This document shows positions 25,248 through 32,405 of a DNA stretch of 64,000 nt, one piece after another (the stretch's first letter is position 1; every line of letters starts with the position of its first letter). Both the position numbers and the translations under genes were made by a program. This DNA comes from an uncultured Aquimarina sp. (GTDB taxonomy: Bacteria; Bacteroidota; Bacteroidia; Flavobacteriales; Flavobacteriaceae): NCBI GenBank assembly GCA_947496355.1, contig CANMCO010000011.1, forward strand, positions 1 through 64,000, written 5' to 3'. Below the pieces are notes generated by a model. It did not search any database, had not been told where the DNA came from, and was given only the letters and a program-made list of their open reading frames with translations.

Positions 25248-25856
25248 ATGCTGATTATACTAACCTCGGAACGAGAATTAGAAAACGAAGCCCATGAAAT
25301 TAATGCCCTTTTCCAAAATGGGTTAGAGGTATTGCATTTTAGAAAACCAACTTTGAGTATAGATGGATATAGAACGTTACTGAATCAGATCGAAAAAAGG
25401 TTTTATAGTCGTATTATGCTACATCAATTTCATGAGTTGTGCGAAGCATTTAGTCTTAGAGGGATTCATATCCAGGAACAACCCAGGTTGGATTTAGGAG
25501 AAAACTTAGAAGAGTATGTAAAGCGTTATAATTCTAAAGGATTTAAAGTGAGTAGCTCTTTTCATTCTAAAGAGGATATTGAAAATTGCCTGGTTGATTT
25601 TGAATATGTTTTACTAAGTCCTGTTTTTGGTTCAATTTCTAAAGCTGGTTATGAAGGAAAGGGTTTTGATGTTACAGATTTAAATGAAGTGGTGATCGGA
25701 ATGGGAGGAATCAATGAAGATACATTACAAGCTACATTTGATCTTGGATTTAAAGGAATTGGTGTGCTAGGAGGAATATGGAATACAGATGATGCTTTAG
25801 ATAGTTTTCTGAAAATACGAGGAGCATATCATCAAGTGGTAAAACCTAAAACCTAA
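25248..25856 (+). CDS. ThiE/TenI-like thiamine phosphate synthase family protein
   Basis: A 202-residue TIM-barrel protein of the ThiE/TenI family (MLIILTSERELENEAHEINAL; LSPVFGSISKAGYEGKGF; VIGMGGINEDTLQATFDLGFKGIGVLGGIW). It is more divergent than the second copy at 27052 and lacks that copy's clear pyrophosphate-binding pattern, so it may act as a thiazole tautomerase (TenI role) rather than the synthase. It lies between thiC and thiD, with two bases to the thiD start. The ThiE versus TenI assignment is unresolved by sequence alone. Confidence 0.8.
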   Translation: MLIILTSERELENEAHEINALFQNGLEVLHFRKPTLSIDGYRTLLNQIEKRFYSRIMLHQFHELCEAFSLRGIHIQEQPRLDLGENLEEYVKRYNSKGFKVSSSFHSKEDIENCLVDFEYVLLSPVFGSISKAGYEGKGFDVTDLNEVVIGMGGINEDTLQATFDLGFKGIGVLGGIWNTDDALDSFLKIRGAYHQVVKPKT

Positions 25857-25857
25857 G

Positions 25858-26622
25858 ATGTATTCTCGACCATATGTATTAACTATTGCTGGGTTTGATC
25901 CATCAAGCGGTGCCGGATTAACTTCAGACATTAAGGCTTTCGAGGCTATGCAATGTTATGGGCTAGCAGTTTGTACGGCAAATACTATCCAAAACGATAT
26001 AGAATTCACAAAATGTCATTGGATTGATATAGAGGTGATTAAAAATCAAATAGAAATACTATTTGATCGGTTCGATATAGAATATGTAAAAATCGGAATC
26101 ATTCAGGACTGGAAAATACTTAATGCGATTACTGATGTTTTAGTAGAGAAAAATGAAAAAATAAAAATAGTTTTCGATCCGATATTAAAATCAAGTTCTC
26201 AATTCGATTTTCAAAATATGTCTTATCGAACTCAATTTGAGAGTGAATTTGATAAAATGTTAGACAAAATCTATCTGTTGACTCCCAATTATCAAGAAAT
26301 AGAAAAACTGTACGTAGATAAGACTATCGAAGAAACGATTAAACATATCACTAGTAAAACCAATGTATTCCTAAAAGGAGGACATAGAAAAGACACAGTA
26401 GGAAAAGATCAGTTGTTTACTAAAAATAACGGGCATTTTACTCTTAATCCAAAAGGACAGAATAATTCAGAAAAGCACGGTAGTGGTTGTGTTGTTTCTT
26501 CTGCAATAACCGCCTATTTAGCGTTAGGTTTTCCATTATTAAAGGCTTGCTTTAAAGGGAAACGATACAATGAAAAAGTATTAAGTTCAAATCCTGGTTT
26601 ATTAGGATATCATAAAATATGA
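25858..26622 (+). CDS. thiD: Hydroxymethylpyrimidine/phosphomethylpyrimidine kinase ThiD
   Basis: Phosphorylates HMP and HMP-phosphate to HMP-PP. It is a ribokinase-fold protein: LTIAGFDPSSGAGLTSDIKAFEA at the N-terminus, KIGIIQDWKILNAI near residue 80, and the C-terminal anion-hole motif HGSGCVVSSAITAYLALG near 205. Length 254 is slightly shorter than usual, and parts of the middle are diverged. It is part of the riboswitch-led operon. A small four-helix-bundle cassette follows immediately after its stop codon. Confidence 0.93.
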   Translation: MYSRPYVLTIAGFDPSSGAGLTSDIKAFEAMQCYGLAVCTANTIQNDIEFTKCHWIDIEVIKNQIEILFDRFDIEYVKIGIIQDWKILNAITDVLVEKNEKIKIVFDPILKSSSQFDFQNMSYRTQFESEFDKMLDKIYLLTPNYQEIEKLYVDKTIEETIKHITSKTNVFLKGGHRKDTVGKDQLFTKNNGHFTLNPKGQNNSEKHGSGCVVSSAITAYLALGFPLLKACFKGKRYNEKVLSSNPGLLGYHKI

Positions 26623-26623
26623 G

Positions 26624-27046
26624 AGTAAGGAGTTAAGAAGAAAGAAGTTAAAAGTTTTAAAATATAATAGCATGAATAAGTCGATATCGTTTGAAGATCT
26701 AATTGTTTGGCAAAAAGCACATCAATTTGTTCTAAAAACCTATGAATTGACAAAGAGTTTTCCTAAATCTGAAATATACGGATTAACAAATCAGTTTAGA
26801 AGGGCTTCAGTTTCAATTTCTGCGAATATTGCCGAAGGGTATAAAAAGAAAAGCCCTAAAGACAAATTGAGATTTCTTAACATAGCTCAGGGTTCGCTAG
26901 AAGAATGTAGGTACTATTTAATCCTTACTAAGGATTTAAATTACAAAGACGATATTTCTAAAGAAATGGATTTGTTAATCGAAGTAAGTAAATTATTGAA
27001 TGGGTATTGTAAAGCAATTCTTAACTCCATAACTTCTTAAAACCAA
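26624..27046 (+). mobile_element. IVS-like cassette A: four-helix-bundle ORF bracketed by inverted repeats
   Basis: The left side carries GGAGTTAAGAA (26629-26639) followed by further AAGAAGTTA-type units. The right side carries the exact inverse TTCTTAACTCC (27018-27028) and then ATAACTTCTTAA. The repeat ends flank, and partly encode the end of, an S23/IVS-type ORF. The unit fills the gap between thiD and thiE. Boundaries are approximate; mobility is inferred by analogy with 23S rRNA intervening sequences. Confidence 0.5.
26672..27040 (+). CDS. Four-helix bundle protein, S23/23S rRNA IVS family (copy A)
   Basis: A 122-residue helical protein of the TIGR02436/PF05635 type. Diagnostic residues: FEDLIVWQKAHQF, FPKSEIYGLTNQFRRASVSISANIAEGY, and LNIAQGSLEECRYYL. 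These proteins are encoded within 23S rRNA intervening sequences of some bacteria and otherwise stand in spacers; their role is unknown. Here it is inserted between thiD and thiE, unrelated to thiamine chemistry. Its last codons (LNSITS) are read through the right inverted repeat. It shares the family core with copy B at 28538, but the two are clearly diverged, so this is not a recent duplication. Confidence 0.9.
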   Translation: MNKSISFEDLIVWQKAHQFVLKTYELTKSFPKSEIYGLTNQFRRASVSISANIAEGYKKKSPKDKLRFLNIAQGSLEECRYYLILTKDLNYKDDISKEMDLLIEVSKLLNGYCKAILNSITS

Positions 27047-27051
27047 TAACT

Positions 27052-27687
27052 ATGCTTCAATATATATCACAAGGAAAAACACCAGACGAACACCTTAGGC
27101 ATATAAAAAATGTTTGCGAAGCAGGTTGTGGATGGGTGCAGTTGCGTCTTAAAAATACAGATATGGCAACTTATTTGAATACCGCTATACAGTGTAGAAA
27201 TATTTGCGATCAATATGAAGCAATTATGATAGTCAATGATAATGTTGGTATAGCCAAAGCTGCTATGGCAGATGGAGTGCATTTAGGATTAGGTGATATG
27301 AATCTTAAGGAGGCCAGAAAAATTCTGGGTGATAACTTTATTATTGGCGGTACTGCAAATACTTTAGAAGATTGTATTCGACATATTGAAGATGAGGTAG
27401 ATTATATAGGTCTAGGTCCCTTTAAATATACAGAAACCAAAAGGAAATTAAGCCCGATACTTGGTTTAGAAGGATATCGTAACATACTATCTGAAGAAGA
27501 AATTCAAAACTCAGAAATACCCCTTGTAGCTATAGGAGGGATTGTAGAATCAGATATTGAAGAACTTATTAAGGTTGGGTTATCAGGAATTGCAGTTTCT
27601 GGAATGTTAACCGACCAACAAGATTTAAAAGAAAAAATTCAAAACATAAAAAAGCTTATGGCTAATCAGCTAGAAGCTAATAGCTAA
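27052..27687 (+). CDS. thiE: Thiamine phosphate synthase ThiE
   Basis: Joins HMP-PP with thiazole phosphate to give thiamine monophosphate. It is a 211-residue TIM barrel with WVQLRLKN near residue 31, MIVNDNVGIAKAAMADGVHLGLGDM near 63-85, IIGGTANTLED, DYIGLGPFKYTETK and VAIGGIVESDIEEL. All substrate-binding stretches of ThiE are present, so it is the better candidate for the real synthase than the copy at 25248. The ATG lies 12 bases after the cassette A ORF, and thiG begins six bases after its stop. Confidence 0.95.
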   Translation: MLQYISQGKTPDEHLRHIKNVCEAGCGWVQLRLKNTDMATYLNTAIQCRNICDQYEAIMIVNDNVGIAKAAMADGVHLGLGDMNLKEARKILGDNFIIGGTANTLEDCIRHIEDEVDYIGLGPFKYTETKRKLSPILGLEGYRNILSEEEIQNSEIPLVAIGGIVESDIEELIKVGLSGIAVSGMLTDQQDLKEKIQNIKKLMANQLEANS

Positions 27688-27692
27688 AACAA

Positions 27693-28466
27693 ATGGATAC
27701 ACTTAAAATTGCAGACAAAGAATTTTTCTCTCGATTATTTACCGGAACAGGAAAATTTAGTTCTTCTGATTTAATGAGGGACGCATTACTTGCCTCAGAG
27801 AGTGAACTAATCACAGTAGCACTAAAACGAGTTGATATTGATAACAAAAATGATGATATATTGCGTCATTTGGATCACCCCAAAATTAATTTGCTTCCAA
27901 ATACTTCTGGCGTTAGGGATGCTAGTGAAGCAATTTTTGCAGCACAATTAGCCAGAGAGGCATTAGAAACGAACTGGATAAAGCTAGAGATTCATCCAGA
28001 TCCTAAGTATTTATTGCCAGATCCGATAGAAACATTAAAAGCTACAGAAGAGTTAGTGAAGCTTGGATTTGTTGTGATGCCATACATTCACGCAGACCCT
28101 GTTTTATGCAAACGATTAGAAGAAGTGGGAGCACAATGTGTAATGCCATTAGGAGCACCTATTGGGAGCAATAAGGGACTGAAAACATTAGAATTTTTAG
28201 AAATTATAATAGCTCAAAGTAATGTTCCTGTTATTGTGGATGCTGGCATTGGAGCCCCATCACACGCAGCTCATGCCATGGAGATTGGTGCTGATGCTGT
28301 ATTGGTAAATACTGCAATTGCAGTATCTCAAAACCCTACTACAATGGCCAAAGCTTTTAAAATGGCTGTAGAAGCAGGAAGGTTGGCTTATAATGCTAGA
28401 CTAGCCCCAATCACAAAATATGCTGAAGCTAGTAGTCCTTTGACATCATTTTTAACACAAGGTTAA
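27693..28466 (+). CDS. thiG: Thiazole synthase ThiG
   Basis: Forms the thiazole ring from deoxyxylulose phosphate, dehydroglycine and ThiS thiocarboxylate. Visible: FSSSDLMRDALLASESELITVALKR, NLLPNTSGVRDASEA, NWIKLEIHPDPKYLLPDPIET (the Schiff-base Lys lies in IKLE), CVMPLGAPIGSNKGL and DAGIGAPSHAAHAMEIGADAVLVNTAIA. Length 257 is normal. A second IVS-like cassette follows its stop, separating it from thiH. Confidence 0.97.
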   Translation: MDTLKIADKEFFSRLFTGTGKFSSSDLMRDALLASESELITVALKRVDIDNKNDDILRHLDHPKINLLPNTSGVRDASEAIFAAQLAREALETNWIKLEIHPDPKYLLPDPIETLKATEELVKLGFVVMPYIHADPVLCKRLEEVGAQCVMPLGAPIGSNKGLKTLEFLEIIIAQSNVPVIVDAGIGAPSHAAHAMEIGADAVLVNTAIAVSQNPTTMAKAFKMAVEAGRLAYNARLAPITKYAEASSPLTSFLTQG

Positions 28467-28921
28467 AAATGGGTAACGGGTTTCAGGTATTAGGTTTCAA
28501 AGTGTAATTAACGTATAGAATTTGGATAATAAGAATTATGAGAAATTTTAGAGAATTAAAAGTTTGGGAAAAAAGTCATTCACTGTGCTTATCAATTTAT
28601 AAACTAACCAAAAATTTTCCAATAGAAGAAAAGTATGGCCTTACTTCGCAAATAAGAAGAGCTTCATCTTCAGTTCCAACTAATATTGCAGAAGGTTGTG
28701 GACATGATTCGGATAAGAATTTTATCCGCTTTTTAAGAATAGGTTCAGGATCAATTTCAGAAGTAGAGTATTTGCTTTTTCTATCAAAAGATTTAGAATA
28801 CATCACTAAGGATAGTTATAAAGAGCTATTAGAAGAAGTTGTTAGCATAAAGAAAATGATTTATAGTTTAATTAAATCAGTAGATAAACAGTTTTTAACC
28901 GATACCCAATACCTGATAGCA
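28467..28921 (+). mobile_element. IVS-like cassette B with tandem 7-mer inverted ends
   Basis: The left end is a run of four tandem heptamers (28471-28498), consensus RGGTWWY, for example GGGTTTC and AGGTATT. The right end carries inverted heptamers in the same 7-base register at 28894-28914 (GATACCC, AATACCT). CAGGTATTAGGTTTC (28484-28498) matches the complement of 28901-28915 at 13 of 15 bases. Between them lies an S23/IVS-type ORF. The cassette sits exactly between thiG and thiH. Confidence 0.55.
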
Positions 28922-28942
28922 ATTAAAAATGAAATCCTTTAA
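28538..28942 (+). CDS. Four-helix bundle protein, S23/23S rRNA IVS family (copy B)
   Basis: A 134-residue helical protein with the same family core as copy A (FRELKVWEKSHSL; FPIEEKYGLTSQIRRASSSVPTNIAEGC; LRIGSGSISEVEYLLFLSKDLEY). The C-terminal stretch FLTDTQYLIA is translated from the right-hand heptamer repeat, and the last codons (KNEIL) come from DNA that already includes the thiH start, overlapping it by 14 bases. This end therefore looks acquired from the insertion site. Role unknown; function in thiamine synthesis is unlikely. Confidence 0.9.
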   Translation: MRNFRELKVWEKSHSLCLSIYKLTKNFPIEEKYGLTSQIRRASSSVPTNIAEGCGHDSDKNFIRFLRIGSGSISEVEYLLFLSKDLEYITKDSYKELLEEVVSIKKMIYSLIKSVDKQFLTDTQYLIAIKNEIL

Positions 28943-30041
28943 ACATACATTTGAACAATACGATTGGAACGAAATACTTTCCAGCATTCTTTCTAAAACG
29001 GAAACCAATGTAATTCATGCTCTGAGTAAATCAAAAAGAGATCTCGAAGATTTTAAAGCATTACTATCTCCGGCTGCAAAGCCATTTTTAGAACAAATGG
29101 CACAAATGAGCAGTAACATTACCAAAAAACGTTTTGGAAACACAATCCAAATGTACGCGCCGATGTATTTAAGTAATGAATGTCAGAATATATGTACCTA
29201 TTGCGGATTTAGTATGACCAATAAAATTCCAAGAAGAACATTGACTGATCAAGAGATTTTGCGAGAGGTTGATTATCTAAAATCGAAAGGCTATCATCAC
29301 ATCCTTCTGGTCACCGGAGAGGCTAATAAAACGGTTGGTGTAGATTATATTAATAACGCAATACAGCTTATAGAAACTAAATTTGCCAATATAACCATAG
29401 AAGTTCAGCCGTTGGGTCAATCAGATTATCAAATATTAAAAGAAAGTGGGTTGTATGGCGTGCTCGTATATCAAGAAACATATCATAAAGGAGAATACAA
29501 AAAACATCATCCCAAAGGAAAAAAATCCAATTTTGACTATCGATTAGATACTCCAGATCGTCTTGGGCGCGCAGGGATTCATAAAATAGGATTAGGAGCA
29601 CTTTTTGGCTTAGAGGATTGGAGAGCAGATAGTTTTTTTACTGCTTTGCATTTACAGTATTTACAAAAGACCTATTGGAAAACAAAATATTCAATATCGT
29701 TTCCGAGATTACGACCGCATAGTGGGGGTTTGGAGCCAAAAGTTGCTATGATGGATTCTGATTTGGTGCAGTTAATTTGTGCTTACAGATTGTTAGATGA
29801 AGATGTAGAACTATCGATTTCTACTAGAGAAAGTGAAATTTTTAGAGAGAATATTGTCAATATGGGTATTACATCCATCAGTGCAGAATCTAAAACTAAC
29901 CCAGGGGGATATGTTGTAGAACAACAATCTCTTGAACAGTTCCAGATTTCTGATGAACGACCAACTGAAGAAGTGGTTGATATGCTAAAGAATAAAGGTT
30001 TAGAGGTAGTCTGGAAAGACTGGGCACATAATTGGAAATAG
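28929..30041 (+). CDS. thiH: 2-iminoacetate synthase ThiH
   Basis: A radical SAM enzyme cleaving tyrosine to dehydroglycine for thiazole formation. The CxxxCxxC cluster motif is CQNICTYC near residue 82. The following pattern LLVTGEANKTVGVDYI, EVQPLGQSDYQILKESG, YQETYHKGEYKKHHPKG, RLGRAGIHKIGLGALFGLEDWR and SFPRLRPHSGG is typical. Length 370 is normal. Use of ThiH rather than the oxidase ThiO is the usual anaerobe/enterobacterial-type route. The ATG at 28929 lies inside the end of the cassette B ORF. It is the last thi gene here; no thiF follows. Confidence 0.97.
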   Translation: MKSFKHTFEQYDWNEILSSILSKTETNVIHALSKSKRDLEDFKALLSPAAKPFLEQMAQMSSNITKKRFGNTIQMYAPMYLSNECQNICTYCGFSMTNKIPRRTLTDQEILREVDYLKSKGYHHILLVTGEANKTVGVDYINNAIQLIETKFANITIEVQPLGQSDYQILKESGLYGVLVYQETYHKGEYKKHHPKGKKSNFDYRLDTPDRLGRAGIHKIGLGALFGLEDWRADSFFTALHLQYLQKTYWKTKYSISFPRLRPHSGGLEPKVAMMDSDLVQLICAYRLLDEDVELSISTRESEIFRENIVNMGITSISAESKTNPGGYVVEQQSLEQFQISDERPTEEVVDMLKNKGLEVVWKDWAHNWK

Positions 30042-30052
30042 GGTTTTTGCTT

Positions 30053-30490
30053 CTAATTAGAAACAAAAACCGATTCTCCATCAAACGTAACTCTATATGG
30101 GAAAAGAGGGTAACTACCTTCTCCCTTGATTAGCTGTCCAAAAGAAGCAATTTCATAGATGTTTTCGGTTCCACAATCAGAAGAAGCTCTTGTTCCTTCA
30201 ACAGTAAGAGTAGAACAAGCAAGAGTAGGATCCTGGTTAGGATCACTTAACTCATAAGCAAAGAACTGATCTGTATTTAATCGATAAACAATGACACCTT
30301 TTATTCCTCTACCCGATGTACGATCAACAAAAATTCCTCCGGGAACTCTTAAGTTAACATATTGGGGTAAATTAAGATTGAGCTGAAAGCTAAAAGATAC
30401 ATCAGGTAAAAAAGGATTATCTTGATTAGCATCATCGCTACCACATGAAAATATTAAAAAAATCCCTAATATGAATATGATCTTTTTCAT
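30053..30490 (-). CDS. Hypothetical lipoprotein, Rieske-like fold remnant possible
   Basis: A 145-residue lipoprotein: MKKIIFILGIFLIFSC with lipobox Cys16, then an acidic linker and a beta-rich domain (SFSFQLNLNLPQYVNLRVPGG; GVIVYRLNTDQFFAYELSDPN; ACSTLTVEGTRASSDCG; GSYPLFPYRVTFDGESVFV). The pattern recalls small Rieske-like lipoproteins of flavobacteria, but the CxH...CxxH iron-sulfur ligands are not present; only two Cys remain. Structural resemblance is an inference. It converges with thiH and is divergent from greA. Confidence 0.7.
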   Translation of the reverse strand: MKKIIFILGIFLIFSCGSDDANQDNPFLPDVSFSFQLNLNLPQYVNLRVPGGIFVDRTSGRGIKGVIVYRLNTDQFFAYELSDPNQDPTLACSTLTVEGTRASSDCGTENIYEIASFGQLIKGEGSYPLFPYRVTFDGESVFVSN

Positions 30491-30523
30491 AACGTTTTTT
30501 ATGTTTTTGGCAAATTACGTAAA

Positions 30524-30557
30524 TTTGTAATCTTCCGTAAAAATTTTGTTATCTTTG
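30524..30557 (+). promoter_or_regulatory. Promoter of greA
   Basis: TTTG (30524-30527), a 22-base spacer, then TATCTTTG (30550-30557). Transcription would start a few bases later, just before the leader hairpin. The in-frame TTG at 30546 overlaps this promoter and so cannot be the start codon. Confidence 0.75.
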
Positions 30558-30563
30558 AATAAC

Positions 30564-30588
30564 AAATCCCATCCCTATGGGATTTTTT
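30564..30588 (+). terminator. Terminator-like hairpin in the greA leader
   Basis: AAATCCCAT pairs perfectly with ATGGGATTT around a CCCT loop and is followed by T residues. It lies between the greA promoter and the ATG at 30612, not after any plus-strand gene, so it should act as an attenuator or generate a short leader RNA. Confidence 0.75.
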
Positions 30589-30611
30589 GTATTTATATAA
30601 ACGATGAAGTT

Positions 30612-31088
30612 ATGAGCAAAGTATCTTATTATACTGCAGAGGGGCTAAAAAAATTAAGAGACGAATTAAGTAATCTTAAAGATATAGAACGCCCAAAGGC
30701 ATCTCAAGCAATTGCTGAAGCAAGGGATAAAGGAGATTTAAGTGAAAATGCCGAATATGATGCGGCAAAAGAAGCGCAGGGATTATTAGAGATGAGAATT
30801 TCTAAATTAGAAGAAACATTATCAAGTGCACGTTTAATCGATGAATCTCAATTAGACACTTCCAAGGCATTGATCCATTCTACGGTAAAGATCAAAAATC
30901 AAACAAATGGAGCAGAAATGACTTATAAACTGGTAGCACAGAGTGAGGCAGATCTTAAAACAGGAAAAATATCAGTAGACTCTCCTATTGGAAAAGGCCT
31001 CTTAGGAAAAAGTGTTGGAGAAGTTGCAGAAATTCAAGTTCCTAATGGTATTATGAAGTTTGATGTTGTAGAAATTACCAGAGAATAA
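30612..31088 (+). CDS. greA: Transcription elongation factor GreA
   Basis: Rescues backtracked RNA polymerase by stimulating transcript cleavage. With the start at MSKVSYYTAEGL (30612) the protein is 158 residues, the family norm; the longer frame back to 30546 runs through the promoter and leader hairpin. The coiled-coil tip bears the acidic pair in GDLSENAEYDAAKEAQG near residue 45, and the C-terminal domain has SPIGKGLLGKSVGEVAEIQVPNG. A terminator-like hairpin in its leader suggests feedback. The gene ends with a strong terminator. Confidence 0.97.
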   Translation: MSKVSYYTAEGLKKLRDELSNLKDIERPKASQAIAEARDKGDLSENAEYDAAKEAQGLLEMRISKLEETLSSARLIDESQLDTSKALIHSTVKIKNQTNGAEMTYKLVAQSEADLKTGKISVDSPIGKGLLGKSVGEVAEIQVPNGIMKFDVVEITRE

Positions 31089-31113
31089 CAGAAATTATTT
31101 TCTAGTTATGTTA

Positions 31114-31147
31114 AAACCCTTTTCTAGTTCTAGAAAAGGGTTTTTTC
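31114..31147 (+). terminator. Terminator of greA
   Basis: AAAACCCTTTTCTAG pairs with CTAGAAAAGGGTTTT around TT, followed by T residues. Confidence 0.92.
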
Positions 31148-31200
31148 TTACAAATAAATAAGCTATATTCCCAGTTCATAAACCGACTAAAATTTAATAA

Positions 31201-31590
31201 ATGCCTACCCTATTCACTAAAATTATTTCCGGTGAGATTCCCTCTCATAAAGTTGCCGAAGATGAAAATTTCTTCGCTTTTTTAGATATTAATCCCAACG
31301 CAAAAGGACATACGCTTTGTATTCCTAAGATAGAAGAGGATAAAATTTTTGATCTAGATGAAGATACATATATCGAATTAATGCGTTTTTCTCGAAAAGT
31401 CGCTAAAGCCATCGAGAAAACAGTTTCTTGTAAGCGTGTTGGTATTGCCGTTGTGGGGCTTGAGGTTCCTCATGTACATGTGCATTTAATTCCTTTAAAT
31501 GATATGAAAGAGATGACTTTTCAGCATAAAGTTGCTATGTCTAACGAGGAGTTTAAGACTTTGGCAGAAGAGATTCAATCTAAGCTGTAA
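31201..31590 (+). CDS. HIT family nucleotide-binding protein
   Basis: A histidine-triad hydrolase, acting on nucleoside phosphoramidates or dinucleotide phosphates in the cytoplasm. The triad is HVHVHLIP near residue 92 (VPHVHVHLIPLND); the N-terminal FTKIISGEIPSHKVAEDENFFAFLDINPNAKGHTL is the conserved HIT segment. Length 129 is normal. The thioesterase gene begins four bases after its stop, so the two are probably one transcript. Confidence 0.94.
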   Translation: MPTLFTKIISGEIPSHKVAEDENFFAFLDINPNAKGHTLCIPKIEEDKIFDLDEDTYIELMRFSRKVAKAIEKTVSCKRVGIAVVGLEVPHVHVHLIPLNDMKEMTFQHKVAMSNEEFKTLAEEIQSKL

Positions 31591-31593
31591 CGT

Positions 31594-32004
31594 ATGCAAG
31601 ATTTAGATTTTAAATTATCCCTAACACTTAGGATTGATTGGAGTGAAATGGATACCTATCAGCACGTAAACAATGTCAATTTCATGAAGTATATGCAGAG
31701 TGCCCGTGTTCAGTTTTGGGAAGTGAGTGGATTAGCTCAGCTCTACTCAGAAACCAAAAAGGGTCCTATGTTGGTTTCTACTAAATGTGATTTCAAAAAC
31801 CCTTTGTTTTTTCCTGGGGATGTCATCATTAAAACCAAAGTTGAATTTATAAAAAACTCTAGCTTTGGATTATATCATAAACTTTATAATGACAAAGGTG
31901 TTCTTTGCGCAGAAGGTCACGATGTAGCTGTTTGTTTTGATTTTAATACTGATAAAACTTTTCAGATAACAGAAAAACTGAGACAAACGATATCTAAATA
32001 TTAA
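31594..32004 (+). CDS. Hotdog-fold acyl-CoA thioesterase
   Basis: A 136-residue hotdog protein of the 4HBT/YbgC type, which hydrolyses acyl-CoA thioesters. The active-site helix pattern is DWSEMDTYQHVNNVNFMKYMQSAR, with the HVNN stretch near residue 27. Acyl specificity is not readable. It is co-transcribed with the HIT gene and overlaps the convergent zinc-ribbon gene by four bases at the stops. Confidence 0.88.
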   Translation: MQDLDFKLSLTLRIDWSEMDTYQHVNNVNFMKYMQSARVQFWEVSGLAQLYSETKKGPMLVSTKCDFKNPLFFPGDVIIKTKVEFIKNSSFGLYHKLYNDKGVLCAEGHDVAVCFDFNTDKTFQITEKLRQTISKY

Positions 32005-32363
32005 TGTAGGCCTAAAAGTTCAGGCTGAAATAGATAAATATATCCGAAACCAATTAAAACAAGGATTAGAGCAATTATGGTGTAGAACAATCCAGTAAAT
32101 TTTACTGAAGAAGGCTTTGACTTGATTGTTTTTTTATGGTAGTCATATACACGTTCTATATCTATGGTCCATTGGCCCGGGTAAATTTTTGTCTCACATT
32201 TTCCGCACTCAATACTTTCTATTATTTCTTTTTTGGTTTTAACGATAAGTTTTGATTTTAGTTTTTCCTGTTTAAAAGAAAGAACCATCCCATCATTAGA
32301 ATAACATTCTGGGCAATTATTAGTAAGCGCTGCTTCTTTTAGAATAATAAATTCTGTTTTCAC
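32001..32363 (-). CDS. Hypothetical zinc-ribbon membrane protein
   Basis: A 120-residue protein not recognised by family. The N-terminal half has CPEC (near residue 18) and CGKC (near 56), a possible four-cysteine zinc ribbon, and a single hydrophobic helix near residues 93-113 anchors the C-terminus. The pattern suggests a cytoplasmic zinc domain attached to the inner membrane. It lies 43 bases downstream of the histidine kinase gene on the same strand. Confidence 0.75.
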   Translation of the reverse strand: MKTEFIILKEAALTNNCPECYSNDGMVLSFKQEKLKSKLIVKTKKEIIESIECGKCETKIYPGQWTIDIERVYDYHKKTIKSKPSSVKFTGLFYTIIALILVLIGFGYIYLFQPELLGLH

Positions 32364-32405
32364 TTTAGTTAAATTTGATACTATAACGTTTCGAAGAAAA
32401 TATTG

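Noticed and set aside
26672..28942. The two four-helix-bundle proteins as thiamine enzymes
   Set aside because: Both match the S23/IVS family, have no enzymatic motifs, and are bounded by repeats; operon position alone does not make them thiamine genes.
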